A stretch of DNA of 34,303 nucleotides. Origin: Actinospica durhamensis (GTDB taxonomy: Bacteria; Actinomycetota; Actinomycetes; Streptomycetales; Catenulisporaceae). A program made the translations under genes and the position numbers. Below, in pieces: positions 16,761 through 24,374 of this stretch. Positions within the stretch are counted from its first letter, which is position 1. Each line of letters opens with the position of its first letter. A model generated the notes under the pieces. The model was not told the origin of the DNA and searched no databases. It worked only from the letters and a program-made list of their open reading frames with translations. The DNA lies in contig NZ_JAGSOG010000069.1 of the NCBI RefSeq assembly GCF_018139695.1, positions 1 through 34,303 of the forward strand. The letters are read 5' to 3'.

Positions 16761-18656
16761 TTACAGCGCCGGGTAGGCGTTGGCCACCAGCATCTGGAAC
16801 TCGGCCGCGTACCACTGGCCGGCGGGCACGTCGTAGCCGGGGATGGCCCCGGTGCCGTACGTGCCACCGTTGCCGTCGGTGTTGGTCCCGGCCGGGTCGC
16901 AGTGCGGGTCGCCGTGCGTGTGGGTCGAGGTCGGGTAGTCACCGTCGGACTCGCCCGGAGGCTTGATCCACACGAAGCCCATGATCGGGCTGGAGGTGCC
17001 GAAGGGCTCGTCGGTGGGCGGCGTGCCGATTCCGGCGCCGTTCTGGTTGCACCAGTCGCCACGGAACGGCCGCTGGTCGATCTTGTTCGCGGCGACGTAG
17101 GCGGTCGCGGTGGTCGGCGTCGAGTTCAGCGCCGTCGGACGGCTCGAGCCGCCCCAACCGTTGCGCGAGGTGTCGATCAGGAACCGGTCGGAGGTCGGGA
17201 AGCCCGCCGCGACCAGCGTGTTGTACATGTCGGTGTCGTACGTCAGCTCGTCGAAGGTCGGGTTGTACTGGTAGAAGGTGACCGAGTCGAGCGGGTTGCC
17301 ACCGACGTTCAGCGTCGGGTTCGTCAGGAACGGCTCCTGGGTGGGAGTGTAGTTCGCCGTGTCGCTGATGAATCCGTCGATGCTCGCGTAGCCGGCGGTC
17401 GTGTTGGTCACGACCGTCTTGTACACGGCCGGGGTGGCCGACATGTTGCTGGGCCAGCCGAGCCACGCCGAGTGCGCGATGTCGAGGTAGTTGTACACGT
17501 TCGAGACCGCGTGCAGCTTGTTCAGCGCGTACTCGATGCCGGACTCGTAGTACGGGGTGGCCGTCTGGCAGGCGCTCAGGCTCTGGTTGGTCACCACGTT
17601 CGGCAGCGAGTCGGGCTCGATGATCGCCACGATGCGCAGGCTCGAGTAGGCCGAGTTCGACAGGATCGAGGCGATCGGGTCGATGTACTGCGACTCGTAC
17701 TCGGTCAGGCCCGCGGCCGTCGCCGGGATCTCGCCGTTGGAGGCGAGGGCGGCGCAGTCACGGCCGGGCAGGTCGTAGATCACGATCTCGGCGACCTCGG
17801 GCGTGCCCGACTTCTCCGCCGCGACCGCGTCGGTCAGGTACTGGGCCAGACCCACGTTGGAGTCGCCCGCGATCGCGCCGATGTGGTCGAGCCACAGCGC
17901 GGTCTGGTAGGTGCCGACCTTGGCCTCGGCCGCGTTGCCGCCGTCAGCGGTCACCTGGGCGTTGACCTCGGCGACGTAGCTGGGGTTGAGGAAGCGGTTG
18001 GCGCCGGTGAACGGGTCGGCCACGTGGCCGCCGCTGCTGGTCGTGCCGGTCGAGCTGGCCGACGCCGAGGCCGAGGCGGACGGGGAGGCCGACTTGCTGG
18101 CCGAAGCCGAGGCAGAAGCCGAGGCGGAGGCGGAGGCCGAGGCGGACGGGCTGGCGCTGGTCGCGCTCGCGCTCGGACTGGCCGAGGACGAGGTCGAGGT
18201 CGTGCCACCACAGGTCACGCCGTTGACCGCGAAGCTGGTCGGTACCGCGTCGCTGTTGGTCCAGGTGCCCTGGAATCCGAGGGTGGTGTTCCCGCCCGAG
18301 GCGATGGCACCGTTGTAGGACAGCGACGTGGCGGTGACCGCCTCGCCGGACTGGGTCACTCCCGCGTTCCACTCGCTGGTGATCTTCTGGTCGCCGGCGA
18401 AGGTGAAGGTGAGGCTCCACGAGGTGAGGGCGGTCGTGCCGGTGTTGGTGAGGGTCAGGTTCGCGACGAACCCGCCCGCCCACTGGCTCGAAGTGGTGTA
18501 GGTGACCGAACACCCGTTCGCGGCAGCCTGGGCCTGGTCCAGCAGAGCGGGAGTCAGGGTCGTGGCGGCGGCCATGCCCAGCGCACCGGCCACCGAGACC
18601 CAGACCCTCCTGCGCATCCGGGTCGCCTTCGGCCCGGATCGTGCTTCCTTATGCAT
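16761..18656 (-). CDS. Secreted cellulase: CBM2 + linker + GH6 catalytic domain
   Basis: 631 residues, exported. Signal peptide: RMRRRVWVSVAGALGMAAA up to the Ala-rich site near 45. CBM2 cellulose-binding module (~48-150, two Cys at its ends), then a Ser/Ala/Lys linker (~152-205), then GH6 (~210-631). GH6 landmarks: IYDLPGRDCAALASNGE with catalytic acid Asp300, IVAIIEPDSLPNVV, YLDIAHSAWLGWPSN, RNGWGGSSRP and VWIKPPGESDG. The size and inserts suggest a cellobiohydrolase-like member, but exo or endo action cannot be settled by eye. GGAGAA lies ten bases before the ATG; the stop is TAA, rare here. Divergent from the GH5 cellulase with a 0.7-kb shared control region holding a LacI-type site. Confidence 0.95.
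   Translation of the reverse strand: MHKEARSGPKATRMRRRVWVSVAGALGMAAATTLTPALLDQAQAAANGCSVTYTTSSQWAGGFVANLTLTNTGTTALTSWSLTFTFAGDQKITSEWNAGVTQSGEAVTATSLSYNGAIASGGNTTLGFQGTWTNSDAVPTSFAVNGVTCGGTTSTSSSASPSASATSASPSASASASASASASASASKSASPSASASASASSTGTTSSGGHVADPFTGANRFLNPSYVAEVNAQVTADGGNAAEAKVGTYQTALWLDHIGAIAGDSNVGLAQYLTDAVAAEKSGTPEVAEIVIYDLPGRDCAALASNGEIPATAAGLTEYESQYIDPIASILSNSAYSSLRIVAIIEPDSLPNVVTNQSLSACQTATPYYESGIEYALNKLHAVSNVYNYLDIAHSAWLGWPSNMSATPAVYKTVVTNTTAGYASIDGFISDTANYTPTQEPFLTNPTLNVGGNPLDSVTFYQYNPTFDELTYDTDMYNTLVAAGFPTSDRFLIDTSRNGWGGSSRPTALNSTPTTATAYVAANKIDQRPFRGDWCNQNGAGIGTPPTDEPFGTSSPIMGFVWIKPPGESDGDYPTSTHTHGDPHCDPAGTNTDGNGGTYGTGAIPGYDVPAGQWYAAEFQMLVANAYPAL
18061..18186 (-). repeat. Low-complexity linker repeat of the GH6 gene
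   Basis: Imperfect 6-bp units encode (Ala-Ser)n with occasional Lys-Ser-Ala-Ser-Pro. A 23-bp block around 18079-18101 is identical, in inverse orientation, to 19881-19903 in the GH5 linker, so linkers as well as CBM2 modules share recent ancestry. Confidence 0.8.
18217..18506 (-). repeat. 290-bp inverted repeat, GH6 copy (CBM2 coding)
   Basis: Base-for-base identical to the reverse complement of 19512-19801; I compared all blocks and found no mismatch. Differences begin immediately outside both ends. It covers nearly the whole CBM2 module. Confidence 0.97.
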
Positions 18657-18685
18657 GTGTGCTGATTCTCCTTATCGGGGGGAAG

Positions 18686-18716
18686 CCCCCGCGGGCCGGG
18701 CAGGCGCCCGCGGGGG
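18686..18716 (-). promoter_or_regulatory. Stem-loop in the GH6 leader
   Basis: Perfect 11-bp arms (18686-18696 and 18706-18716) around nine bases, about 30 bases ahead of the GH6 start and just upstream of its ribosome site. It may protect the mRNA or act as an attenuator. Confidence 0.45.
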
Positions 18717-18808
18717 ACAATCGTGGGCCGCGCAGTGGCGCGGCTAGGCGCCGCCGTCGAGGGCGCAGACCGTGGGGGCGGGCGCGGGTGTGGGCCCGGC
18801 GGATTCCG

Positions 18809-18834
18809 TGTAACCGCTTCCAGAAGGCGCCTTC
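18809..18834. promoter_or_regulatory. LacI-family operator plus adjoining 12-bp palindrome
   Basis: TGTAACCGCTTCCA (18809-18822) fits the generic LacI-family site TGnAAnCGnTTnCA at every fixed position. It is followed without gap by the perfect palindrome GAAGGCGCCTTC (18823-18834). The core GTAACCGCTTCC recurs inverted at 21353-21364, next to the LacI-family gene. It lies about 150 bases upstream of the GH6 start. Control by the neighbouring regulator is inference. Confidence 0.6.
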
Positions 18835-19156
18835 GCGCAAAGTTCCTGGTCGCAGAGCTCGGTCTGCCGACGGTCGGTGGACCGGTGGGCGGCGGGTCGG
18901 GCCTCGGAATGCGCCGGGCGCGGGTGACTGGTGCCGGGCATCGCTGCGTCCTCCTCGCGCTCGGGTCGGTCCTCGACGGGTGGGGCCTCGCGGCTCCAGG
19001 ACGTAAGTAAGGGCCCAGGGATGACCCGTGTCCAGCCCGTAACACCCGGGACATCTCGCCCGGCGCCCGGCCCGGCTCGGCCCGCGCGGGACGCGGCAGG
19101 TCACGGGCGCGGGGACGGGAAAGCCGACGGCGCAAGAGGCCGAAAGTGAAATGTAA

Positions 19157-19173
19157 GTAAGCGCGGCGCTTAC
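19157..19173. promoter_or_regulatory. 17-bp dyad upstream of GH5
   Basis: GTAAGCGCGGCGCTTAC: perfect 8-bp arms around one base, about 195 bases before the GH5 start. Its half-site GTAAGCG resembles the LacI-type half-site, but the spacing differs. It overlaps the second GTAAGTAAG copy. Confidence 0.5.
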
Positions 19174-19367
19174 AGGGTGAAAGTTCCATGAACGCCGAGG
19201 CGGCCCGCGCGGCCGGGCGCGCAGGTCCGGCGCGGATCGCGCCGCGCGGGGCGAACCGGTGCCGCGGATCTCCTTCTCGGGCAACGGATGCGCGCCTACG
19301 GTGACGAGCGCGGCACGCCACCGCGTGCCGGCAAGGTACTGATATCGCACCAGGAGGAATAAGTACC

Positions 19368-20993
19368 GTGATCAACCGTACCGGCCGCCGTGAGCGCGGC
19401 CGACCGCATCCCCGGCTTCTCGCGGTCGCGGGGGCGATGGCACTGGCGGCGGCCTCCACGCTCGCCCCCGCGCTGCTGTCCACGGCGGCCGCGGCCACGG
19501 CCGGGTGCTCCGTCACCTACACCACTTCGAGCCAGTGGGCGGGCGGGTTCGTCGCGAACCTGACCCTCACCAACACCGGCACGACCGCCCTCACCTCGTG
19601 GAGCCTCACCTTCACCTTCGCCGGCGACCAGAAGATCACCAGCGAGTGGAACGCGGGAGTGACCCAGTCCGGCGAGGCGGTCACCGCCACGTCGCTGTCC
19701 TACAACGGTGCCATCGCCTCGGGCGGGAACACCACCCTCGGATTCCAGGGCACCTGGACCAACAGCGACGCGGTACCGACCAGCTTCGCGGTCAACGGCG
19801 TCAGCTGCGGCGCGGTCGCCTCGACCACGCCGTCGGCCAGCGCCACGAGCGCGAGCCCGTCCCCGTCCGCGTCGGCTTCGGCCAGCAAGTCGGCCTCCCC
19901 GTCGGCTTCGGCCTCGGCGTCCGCCAGCAAGTCGGCCTCGCCGAGCGCCTCGCCCACCGGCACGACCTCGTCCGGGGCGGCCCCGCAGCTGCACGTGTCC
20001 GGCAACAAGCTGGTGGACGCGAGCGGCAACACCGTCCTGCTGCACGGGGTGGACCGCTCCGGCACCGAGTACGAGTGCGTGCAGGGCTACGGCATCTTCG
20101 ACGGCCCGAGCGACCAGGCCTCGATCACCGCGATGAAGAGCTGGGGCCCGGTCAACGCCGTGCGCGTGCCGCTGAACGAGGCCTGCTGGAACGGCGAGTC
20201 GTACGTCAACTCGGCCTATGCCGGCTCGAACTACATCAGCGCGATCCAGAGCTACGTCAACCTGCTCAACGCCAACGGCATCGTCGCGATCCTGGACCTG
20301 CACTGGACCGACGGCACCTACACCGGCAACTCCTCGGGCTGCTCCTCGGCCCAGGCCACCTGCCAGAAGCCGATGCCGGACGCCGCCGAGGCCATCCCGT
20401 TCTGGACCTCGGTCGCGAACACCTTCAAGGGCAACAACGCGGTCGTCTTCGACCTGTTCAACGAGCCCTACGCCTCGCGCGCCACCGGTGACACCACCAG
20501 CGGGTGGCAGTGCTGGCTCAACGGCGGCACCTGCAACGGCATCTCCTACCAGGTGGCCGGCATGCAGTCGATGGTCAACGCGGTCCGCTCCACCGGCGCC
20601 AGCAACGTGCTGATGCTCGGCGGGGAGGAGTACTCCAACGACCTGACCGACTGGCTGCAGTACGAGCCCACCGACCCGGACGGCAACCTGGTCGCCTCGT
20701 GGCACTCGTACAACTTCAACACCTGCAGCTCCTCGTCCTGCTGGACCTCCGAGGTCGCGCCGGTCATCGCCAAGGTGCCGGTGATCCCCGGGGAGATCGG
20801 GGAGAACGACTGCGGCGGCTCCTACATCGACAGCCTGACCAGCTGGCTGGAGAGTGAGAACACCGGGTTCCTGGCCTGGACCTGGGACGACTGGTCCGGC
20901 GGCTGCTCCAGCGGCCCGACCCTGATCAGCGACTACACCGGTACTCCCACCGGGTACGGGGCGGCCTTCAAGGCCATCCTGGGCGCGCTGTGA
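19368..20993 (+). CDS. Secreted cellulase: CBM2 + linker + GH5 catalytic domain
   Basis: 541 residues, exported. A basic N-terminus and hydrophobic core (LLAVAGAMALAAASTLAPALL) end in an Ala-rich cleavage region near 42. CBM2 (~46-147) is almost identical to that of the GH6 enzyme. A Ser/Ala/Lys/Pro linker (~150-205) leads to GH5 (~205-541). GH5 motifs: HGVDRSGTEY, NAVRVPLNE, VAILDLHWTDG, FDLFNEPY with acid/base Glu366, and VIPGEIGEND with nucleophile Glu476. It is probably an endo-beta-1,4-glucanase; mannan or other glucan activity is possible for GH5. GTG start with AGGAGGA at good spacing. It is the natural partner of the divergent GH6 enzyme. Confidence 0.95.
   Translation: MINRTGRRERGRPHPRLLAVAGAMALAAASTLAPALLSTAAAATAGCSVTYTTSSQWAGGFVANLTLTNTGTTALTSWSLTFTFAGDQKITSEWNAGVTQSGEAVTATSLSYNGAIASGGNTTLGFQGTWTNSDAVPTSFAVNGVSCGAVASTTPSASATSASPSPSASASASKSASPSASASASASKSASPSASPTGTTSSGAAPQLHVSGNKLVDASGNTVLLHGVDRSGTEYECVQGYGIFDGPSDQASITAMKSWGPVNAVRVPLNEACWNGESYVNSAYAGSNYISAIQSYVNLLNANGIVAILDLHWTDGTYTGNSSGCSSAQATCQKPMPDAAEAIPFWTSVANTFKGNNAVVFDLFNEPYASRATGDTTSGWQCWLNGGTCNGISYQVAGMQSMVNAVRSTGASNVLMLGGEEYSNDLTDWLQYEPTDPDGNLVASWHSYNFNTCSSSSCWTSEVAPVIAKVPVIPGEIGENDCGGSYIDSLTSWLESENTGFLAWTWDDWSGGCSSGPTLISDYTGTPTGYGAAFKAILGAL
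19512..19801 (+). repeat. 290-bp inverted repeat, GH5 copy (CBM2 coding)
   Basis: Perfect reverse-complement match to 18217-18506. The two copies are separated by 1005 bases containing both signal peptides and the shared control region. Confidence 0.97.
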
Positions 20994-21042
20994 CGCCGCG
21001 TTAGACCCTGCGGCACCCACCCGCACCACCCGCACCGCACCG

Positions 21043-21075
21043 GCGCCCCCGGCGGGATCCTCCCGCCGGGGGCGC
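21043..21075 (+). terminator. GH5 terminator
   Basis: Perfect 15-bp arms (21043-21057 and 21061-21075) with a three-base loop, 50 bases after the GH5 stop codon. Confidence 0.8.
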
Positions 21076-21351
21076 ACGTGCGTGCAATGCCTCGTCCGGA
21101 CATGCCGAAGGCCCCGAACGGCGCCCGACATCCGGTCTGGATGCCGAGCGCCGGCCGGGGCCCGGCCTTCGCGTCCTGTCACGGCCGCGCCCCGAGCCCG
21201 GGTCCGCGGTGCGGCCTCGCCCTCGCGCCTTCGGGTATCCGAAGCCGTTTCCCGGTTTCGGACACACGCCAGCCGAGTGCGTACTCTGATTCCCGCCGCC
21301 GTTCGCGGGGGAATCAGAGCATGTCAGAGCACGTGATCGCCGTGCCGGTTC

Positions 21352-21377
21352 GGGAAGCGGTTACGGAAGCGTTTACC
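21352..21377. promoter_or_regulatory. Two tandem LacI-type operator cores past the 3' end of lacI
   Basis: GGGAAGCGGTTACG (21352-21365) and CGGAAGCGTTTACC (21364-21377) both fit GnAAnCGnTTnC and lie 12 bp apart in direct orientation. A half-site, CGTAAGCG, follows. The first shares a 12-bp core with the operator at 18809. They sit 25 bases beyond the lacI stop codon, with no gene start nearby to control. Confidence 0.6.
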
Positions 21378-21401
21378 GTAAGCGCCGTGGCGAAACCGGC
21401 G

Positions 21402-22418
21402 TCAAGCAGAGCCACGGACGATCAGCTGCGTTTCGAACACTTCCTGGCAGGGGGTCTGCTCCCGCTGGTCGATGAGCCGCAGCAGCTCTCCGACGGCGCG
21501 GGCGCCGATCTCCTCCACCGGCTGGCGAACCGTCGTCAGCGGCGGACTGGTATGCCGCGCCAACGGGGCGTCGTCGAAGCCGATGACGGCCACGTCACTC
21601 GGGACCTTCCGACCGGTGCGCCGCAGTGCGCGCAGCACTCCGGTGGCCATCAGGTCCGAGGTGGCGAACACGGCGTCCACGTCCGGGCGCCGATCGAGCA
21701 GGCGGTAGACCGCGTGCTCGGCCGAGGCCGCGGAGAAGTCACCGTAGACGACCAGGTCCTCACGGTCCAGGCCGCCCTCCGCCAGTGCCTTGCGATAGCC
21801 GCGCAGCCTGTCCTGGCTGACGGCCATGTCCGGCGGCCCGGCTATCGTGGCCACCGTGGTGCGACCGGCTTCGAGGATGTGCCGTACCGCTGCTTCGGCA
21901 CCGCCCATGTTGTCCGCGTCCACATATGACGAGGCGTCGGCATCGTACACCGGGCGCCCGACGAACACGACGGGTATGCCGAGCTTGCGCACATCCATCG
22001 GCGGGTGTCCGTGCAAACTCACGAACACCGCGCCGTCCACGTGGCCGTCGCGCAGATAGCGCGCGCAGCGGCGGCACTCGTGGGGAGAGCGCACGGACAA
22101 CACGATCAGCTGCACGTCCGTCGGGGCGAGTTCCGCCGAGACGCCGCGCAACAGCCGGCTGAAAAACGGGTCGGAGAACATCCAGAGACTGTTCTCACAG
22201 ACCACAAGGGCGACCGAACCGGCTTTGCGCACTCCGGCCCGGGCGGCCCGGTTGCGGACATAGCCGAGGTCCGCGATCGCCTGCTCCACTTGGCGCCGCG
22301 TCTCAGGGCGCACCTGAGCGGAGCCCGTGAGCACCCGGGAGGCTGTGGCGGACGACACCCCTGCAAGCAGGGCGACATCCTCAAGCCTGGCCCGGGAGGG
22401 CGTGTGGGTAGCGGGCAC
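21402..22418 (-). CDS. LacI-family transcriptional regulator, probable cellulase regulator
   Basis: 338 residues, normal length. N-terminal helix-turn-helix and hinge: RLEDVALLAGVSSATASRVLTG (about 11-32). The periplasmic-binding-like sugar domain follows with VALVVCENSLWMFSDPFF, DGAVFVSLHG and the typical end ATSDLMATGVLRAL, DVAVIGFDDAPLARHTSPPLTTVRQP. The start is GTG with GAGGAGG six bases upstream; a longer open frame reaches 22685 but its first 89 codons lack homology. The effector is unknown; location beside two cellulases and operator sharing suggest cello-oligosaccharides, as for CebR/CelR, but the sites differ from the CebR consensus TGGGAGCGCTCCCA. Confidence 0.92.
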   Translation of the reverse strand: MPATHTPSRARLEDVALLAGVSSATASRVLTGSAQVRPETRRQVEQAIADLGYVRNRAARAGVRKAGSVALVVCENSLWMFSDPFFSRLLRGVSAELAPTDVQLIVLSVRSPHECRRCARYLRDGHVDGAVFVSLHGHPPMDVRKLGIPVVFVGRPVYDADASSYVDADNMGGAEAAVRHILEAGRTTVATIAGPPDMAVSQDRLRGYRKALAEGGLDREDLVVYGDFSAASAEHAVYRLLDRRPDVDAVFATSDLMATGVLRALRRTGRKVPSDVAVIGFDDAPLARHTSPPLTTVRQPVEEIGARAVGELLRLIDQREQTPCQEVFETQLIVRGSA

Positions 22419-22974
22419 GTGCGCCTCCTCGCGCAACGCCTTTTCCGATGGGTAAGAGAAATGTTGCACGCGCGACAAATTCTGGCAAGACTCAGCCCTC
22501 GATCTCCTTATCAGTGATCTCACGGGACGCGCCCGGCGCAGGAGCGCAACGGACGGGAAAAGTGGCCATACGCAGGCGTTTGGTTTCGCCTGACGGGGGC
22601 GGAAGCACCCTGAGACGGACGGAGCGGCTCCGCGGATTGCGGGCCGCGCCGGATGAAACCTTGCAGCGGGCCCCGGCCGAGGCACACAGCGTCCGTCACA
22701 CTACCGCCGCGGCGCCGCCGCGCCCAGAGTCCTCCGACACCCCCGCGCCGACCGGTGGAGGCGGCGAGCCGGGCGGAGCGCGCGGGCGGGCGCACACCCA
22801 CGGTCATCGGATGTTACCCCCGGGTGAGGCCTGGCCCGGCGCGGCCGTCGGGCCCGGAGATGTCGGGCGCGTGACGCCCCGATACCGTCGCCGCCCGAGC
22901 CATCGCCGGGCCGGGCTGCTCGGCGTGCTCCGGGGCCGGCGTCCGGCCGTCGGAACCGTCGCGCCGTCGCGTCG
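22419..22974. other. Non-coding region upstream of lacI
   Basis: 556 bases between lacI and the PP2C gene, both on the minus strand. Open frames here are Arg/Pro/Ala-rich shadows without homology. The lacI promoter is predicted at 22460-22488. A small stem (AGGCG/CGCCT near 22573-22590) is visible. I see nothing else that can be supported. Confidence 0.5.
22460..22488 (-). promoter_or_regulatory. Predicted lacI promoter
   Basis: On the minus strand TTGCCA (22488-22483) and AACATT (22465-22460) are separated by 17 bases, with the lacI start about 40 bases downstream. The -10 fits poorly. No LacI-type operator overlaps it. Confidence 0.35.
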
Positions 22975-24177
22975 TCAGCGCACCGCGGCGTCCGCCAGGC
23001 CGAGCACCTCGCGGTCGCGGCGGGCGGCCGGAGGCTGGGCGAGCGGGTGCGGCGGGTCGCGGCGCAGCAGCAGCACGGCCCGGTCGTCGCCGCCGTGCGG
23101 GGCGACCGTGCGCACCAGCCGGGCGGCCGCGTCCGGGGCGAGCACCCACTCGTCGCGCAGCAGCGAGCCGGCCGCCTCCAGCAGACGGCCGGTGCCCGCC
23201 TCGAGGCTCTCGTCCGGCCGCTCCACCAGCCCGTCGGTGAACAGCAGCAGCGCGTCGCCCGGCTCCAGCACGCCCTCGCACGCGGCGTAGCGCTCCCCGG
23301 CGAGCAGCCCGAGCGCGGGGCCGCCCTCCTCCAGCCGCTCCCAGCGCTGGTCCCGGTCGCGCCAGCGCGCGGCCGGGTGGTGGCCGGCGTTGTAGACCTC
23401 GAACCGGCCGGTGTCCGGGTCAAGGCTGGCGTGCACGGCCGTGGCGAAGCCCTCGTCCCATCCGCGCAGGAAGACGTGGTCGTTGGCCGCCTCCAGGAAC
23501 CCGTCCGGCGGCATCGCGTCCAGCAGCGCCCGCAGTGCGCCGGACAGCTGCAGCGCCCGCCCGGCGGCCCGGCTGCCCTTGCCCGAGACGTCCACCAGGG
23601 CCACGTGCAGCCCCGGATACTCGGGGGCGCAGGAGATCAGGAAGTCGCCGGAGAAACGCGCCCCGCCGGCCGGTACGAGCGCGTGCGCGGCACTCCAGCC
23701 GGCCAGCTCGCTGCCCGGGGTCACGGCCGGCTGGAGCCGGTCGCTCAGCTCCAGCAGCAGCGTCTCGGCCCGGTGTCCGCGCAGCCCGAGCCGCAGCCGC
23801 ACCCGGGAGGTGAACAGCACCGTCGCGGCCAGCAGGATCAGCACCACGGCCGTGCCTGGCGTGACGCCGAACGGCTCGCGCAGGAACCCGTCGACCACGA
23901 GCGCGGCCAGCACCGACGCGTAGAGCAGCAGCTGCAGCACCTGCCCGAGCAGCACACCCCCTATCAGCACCGGGAAGACCAGCGAGGAGGGCGGATCCCA
24001 GTTCGGGACCTCGATCGAGCCCCAGGTGAGCAGCCCCACCACGGCCAGCAGCCCGAGCAGCACCGGCTGCCCGGCGGCGGGATCGCCGTCGAGCAGCCGG
24101 TCGCTGAAGCGACCGAGGCGGCTCGCCGACCAGTGCGCGGCCAGGCGTGGGTGAACGGTGGGCAGGCTAGGCATCAC
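22975..24177 (-). CDS. Membrane PP2C (SpoIIE-type) protein phosphatase
   Basis: About 400 residues. The N-terminal part has hydrophobic segments (about 35-125) that anchor it in the membrane. The cytosolic C-terminal part is a SpoIIE/RsbU-type PP2C domain with metal-binding motifs FSGDF, LVDVSGKG, TDGLVE and the final DDRAVLLLRR. Relatives dephosphorylate anti-anti-sigma factors, but no partner sigma-regulon gene is adjacent. No PAS, GAF or ATPase domain is present, so the signal input is probably the membrane part. Start: GTG-ATG doublet at 24177-24172; a -10 just upstream implies a leaderless mRNA, favouring this pair over an upstream in-frame start at 24243. Confidence 0.88.
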   Translation of the reverse strand: MMPSLPTVHPRLAAHWSASRLGRFSDRLLDGDPAAGQPVLLGLLAVVGLLTWGSIEVPNWDPPSSLVFPVLIGGVLLGQVLQLLLYASVLAALVVDGFLREPFGVTPGTAVVLILLAATVLFTSRVRLRLGLRGHRAETLLLELSDRLQPAVTPGSELAGWSAAHALVPAGGARFSGDFLISCAPEYPGLHVALVDVSGKGSRAAGRALQLSGALRALLDAMPPDGFLEAANDHVFLRGWDEGFATAVHASLDPDTGRFEVYNAGHHPAARWRDRDQRWERLEEGGPALGLLAGERYAACEGVLEPGDALLLFTDGLVERPDESLEAGTGRLLEAAGSLLRDEWVLAPDAAARLVRTVAPHGGDDRAVLLLRRDPPHPLAQPPAARRDREVLGLADAAVR

Positions 24178-24181
24178 GCTA

Positions 24182-24187
24182 AGTATA
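24182..24187 (-). promoter_or_regulatory. -10 element for the PP2C gene
   Basis: TATACT on the minus strand ends four bases before the GTG of the GTG-ATG start doublet, placing the transcription start at or inside that doublet. Confidence 0.5.
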
Positions 24188-24374
24188 TGAAGCGACGATC
24201 TCCCTGCGCGATATCCAGCTCTAAACCACCCTGACAGGCGCAAAACCGGTCAAGTTGCCCGCACGGGCCGCCGAAAGCCGAGGTCAGCCGGACGTGGGCG
24301 GCGCGGTCGACGGCCTCGGCGCACCGGTGCGGGCACGCTCGCCCGCACGGCCGGGCGGCGGCCACCGGTGTGAC

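Larger units (their letters stand above)
18657..19367. other. Shared control region of the divergent GH6 and GH5 cellulases
   Basis: 711 bases without a convincing gene. From left to right it holds a GH6 leader hairpin (18686-18716), a LacI-type operator with an adjoining palindrome (18809-18834), two copies of GTAAGTAAG (19003-19011 and 19153-19161), and a 17-bp dyad (19157-19173). GH5 has a strong AGGAGGA ribosome site at 19352. I found no convincing -35/-10 pair for either cellulase. Open frames across it have poor codon use. Confidence 0.6.
20994..21401. other. Convergent gap between GH5 and lacI
   Basis: 408 bases without a convincing gene. It holds a 15-bp perfect terminator (21043-21075), a second stem with arms CTCTGATTCCC (21284-21294) and its complement (21309-21319) that could end lacI transcription, and the tandem operator-like sites at 21352-21377. 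A weak plus-strand promoter-like pair (TTCGGA and TACTCT, about 21256-21288) points towards the operators and would give RNA antisense to lacI; this is speculative. Confidence 0.5.

Noticed and set aside
21078-21929. Plus-strand frame running from the GH5 tail into lacI antisense
   Set aside because: No homology, poor codon use before 21400 and a shadow of lacI afterwards.
22464-22478. TTGCACGCGCGACAA inside the predicted lacI promoter as an autoregulatory operator
   Set aside because: Only the three outer bases on each side are symmetric; it does not fit the LacI-type core.
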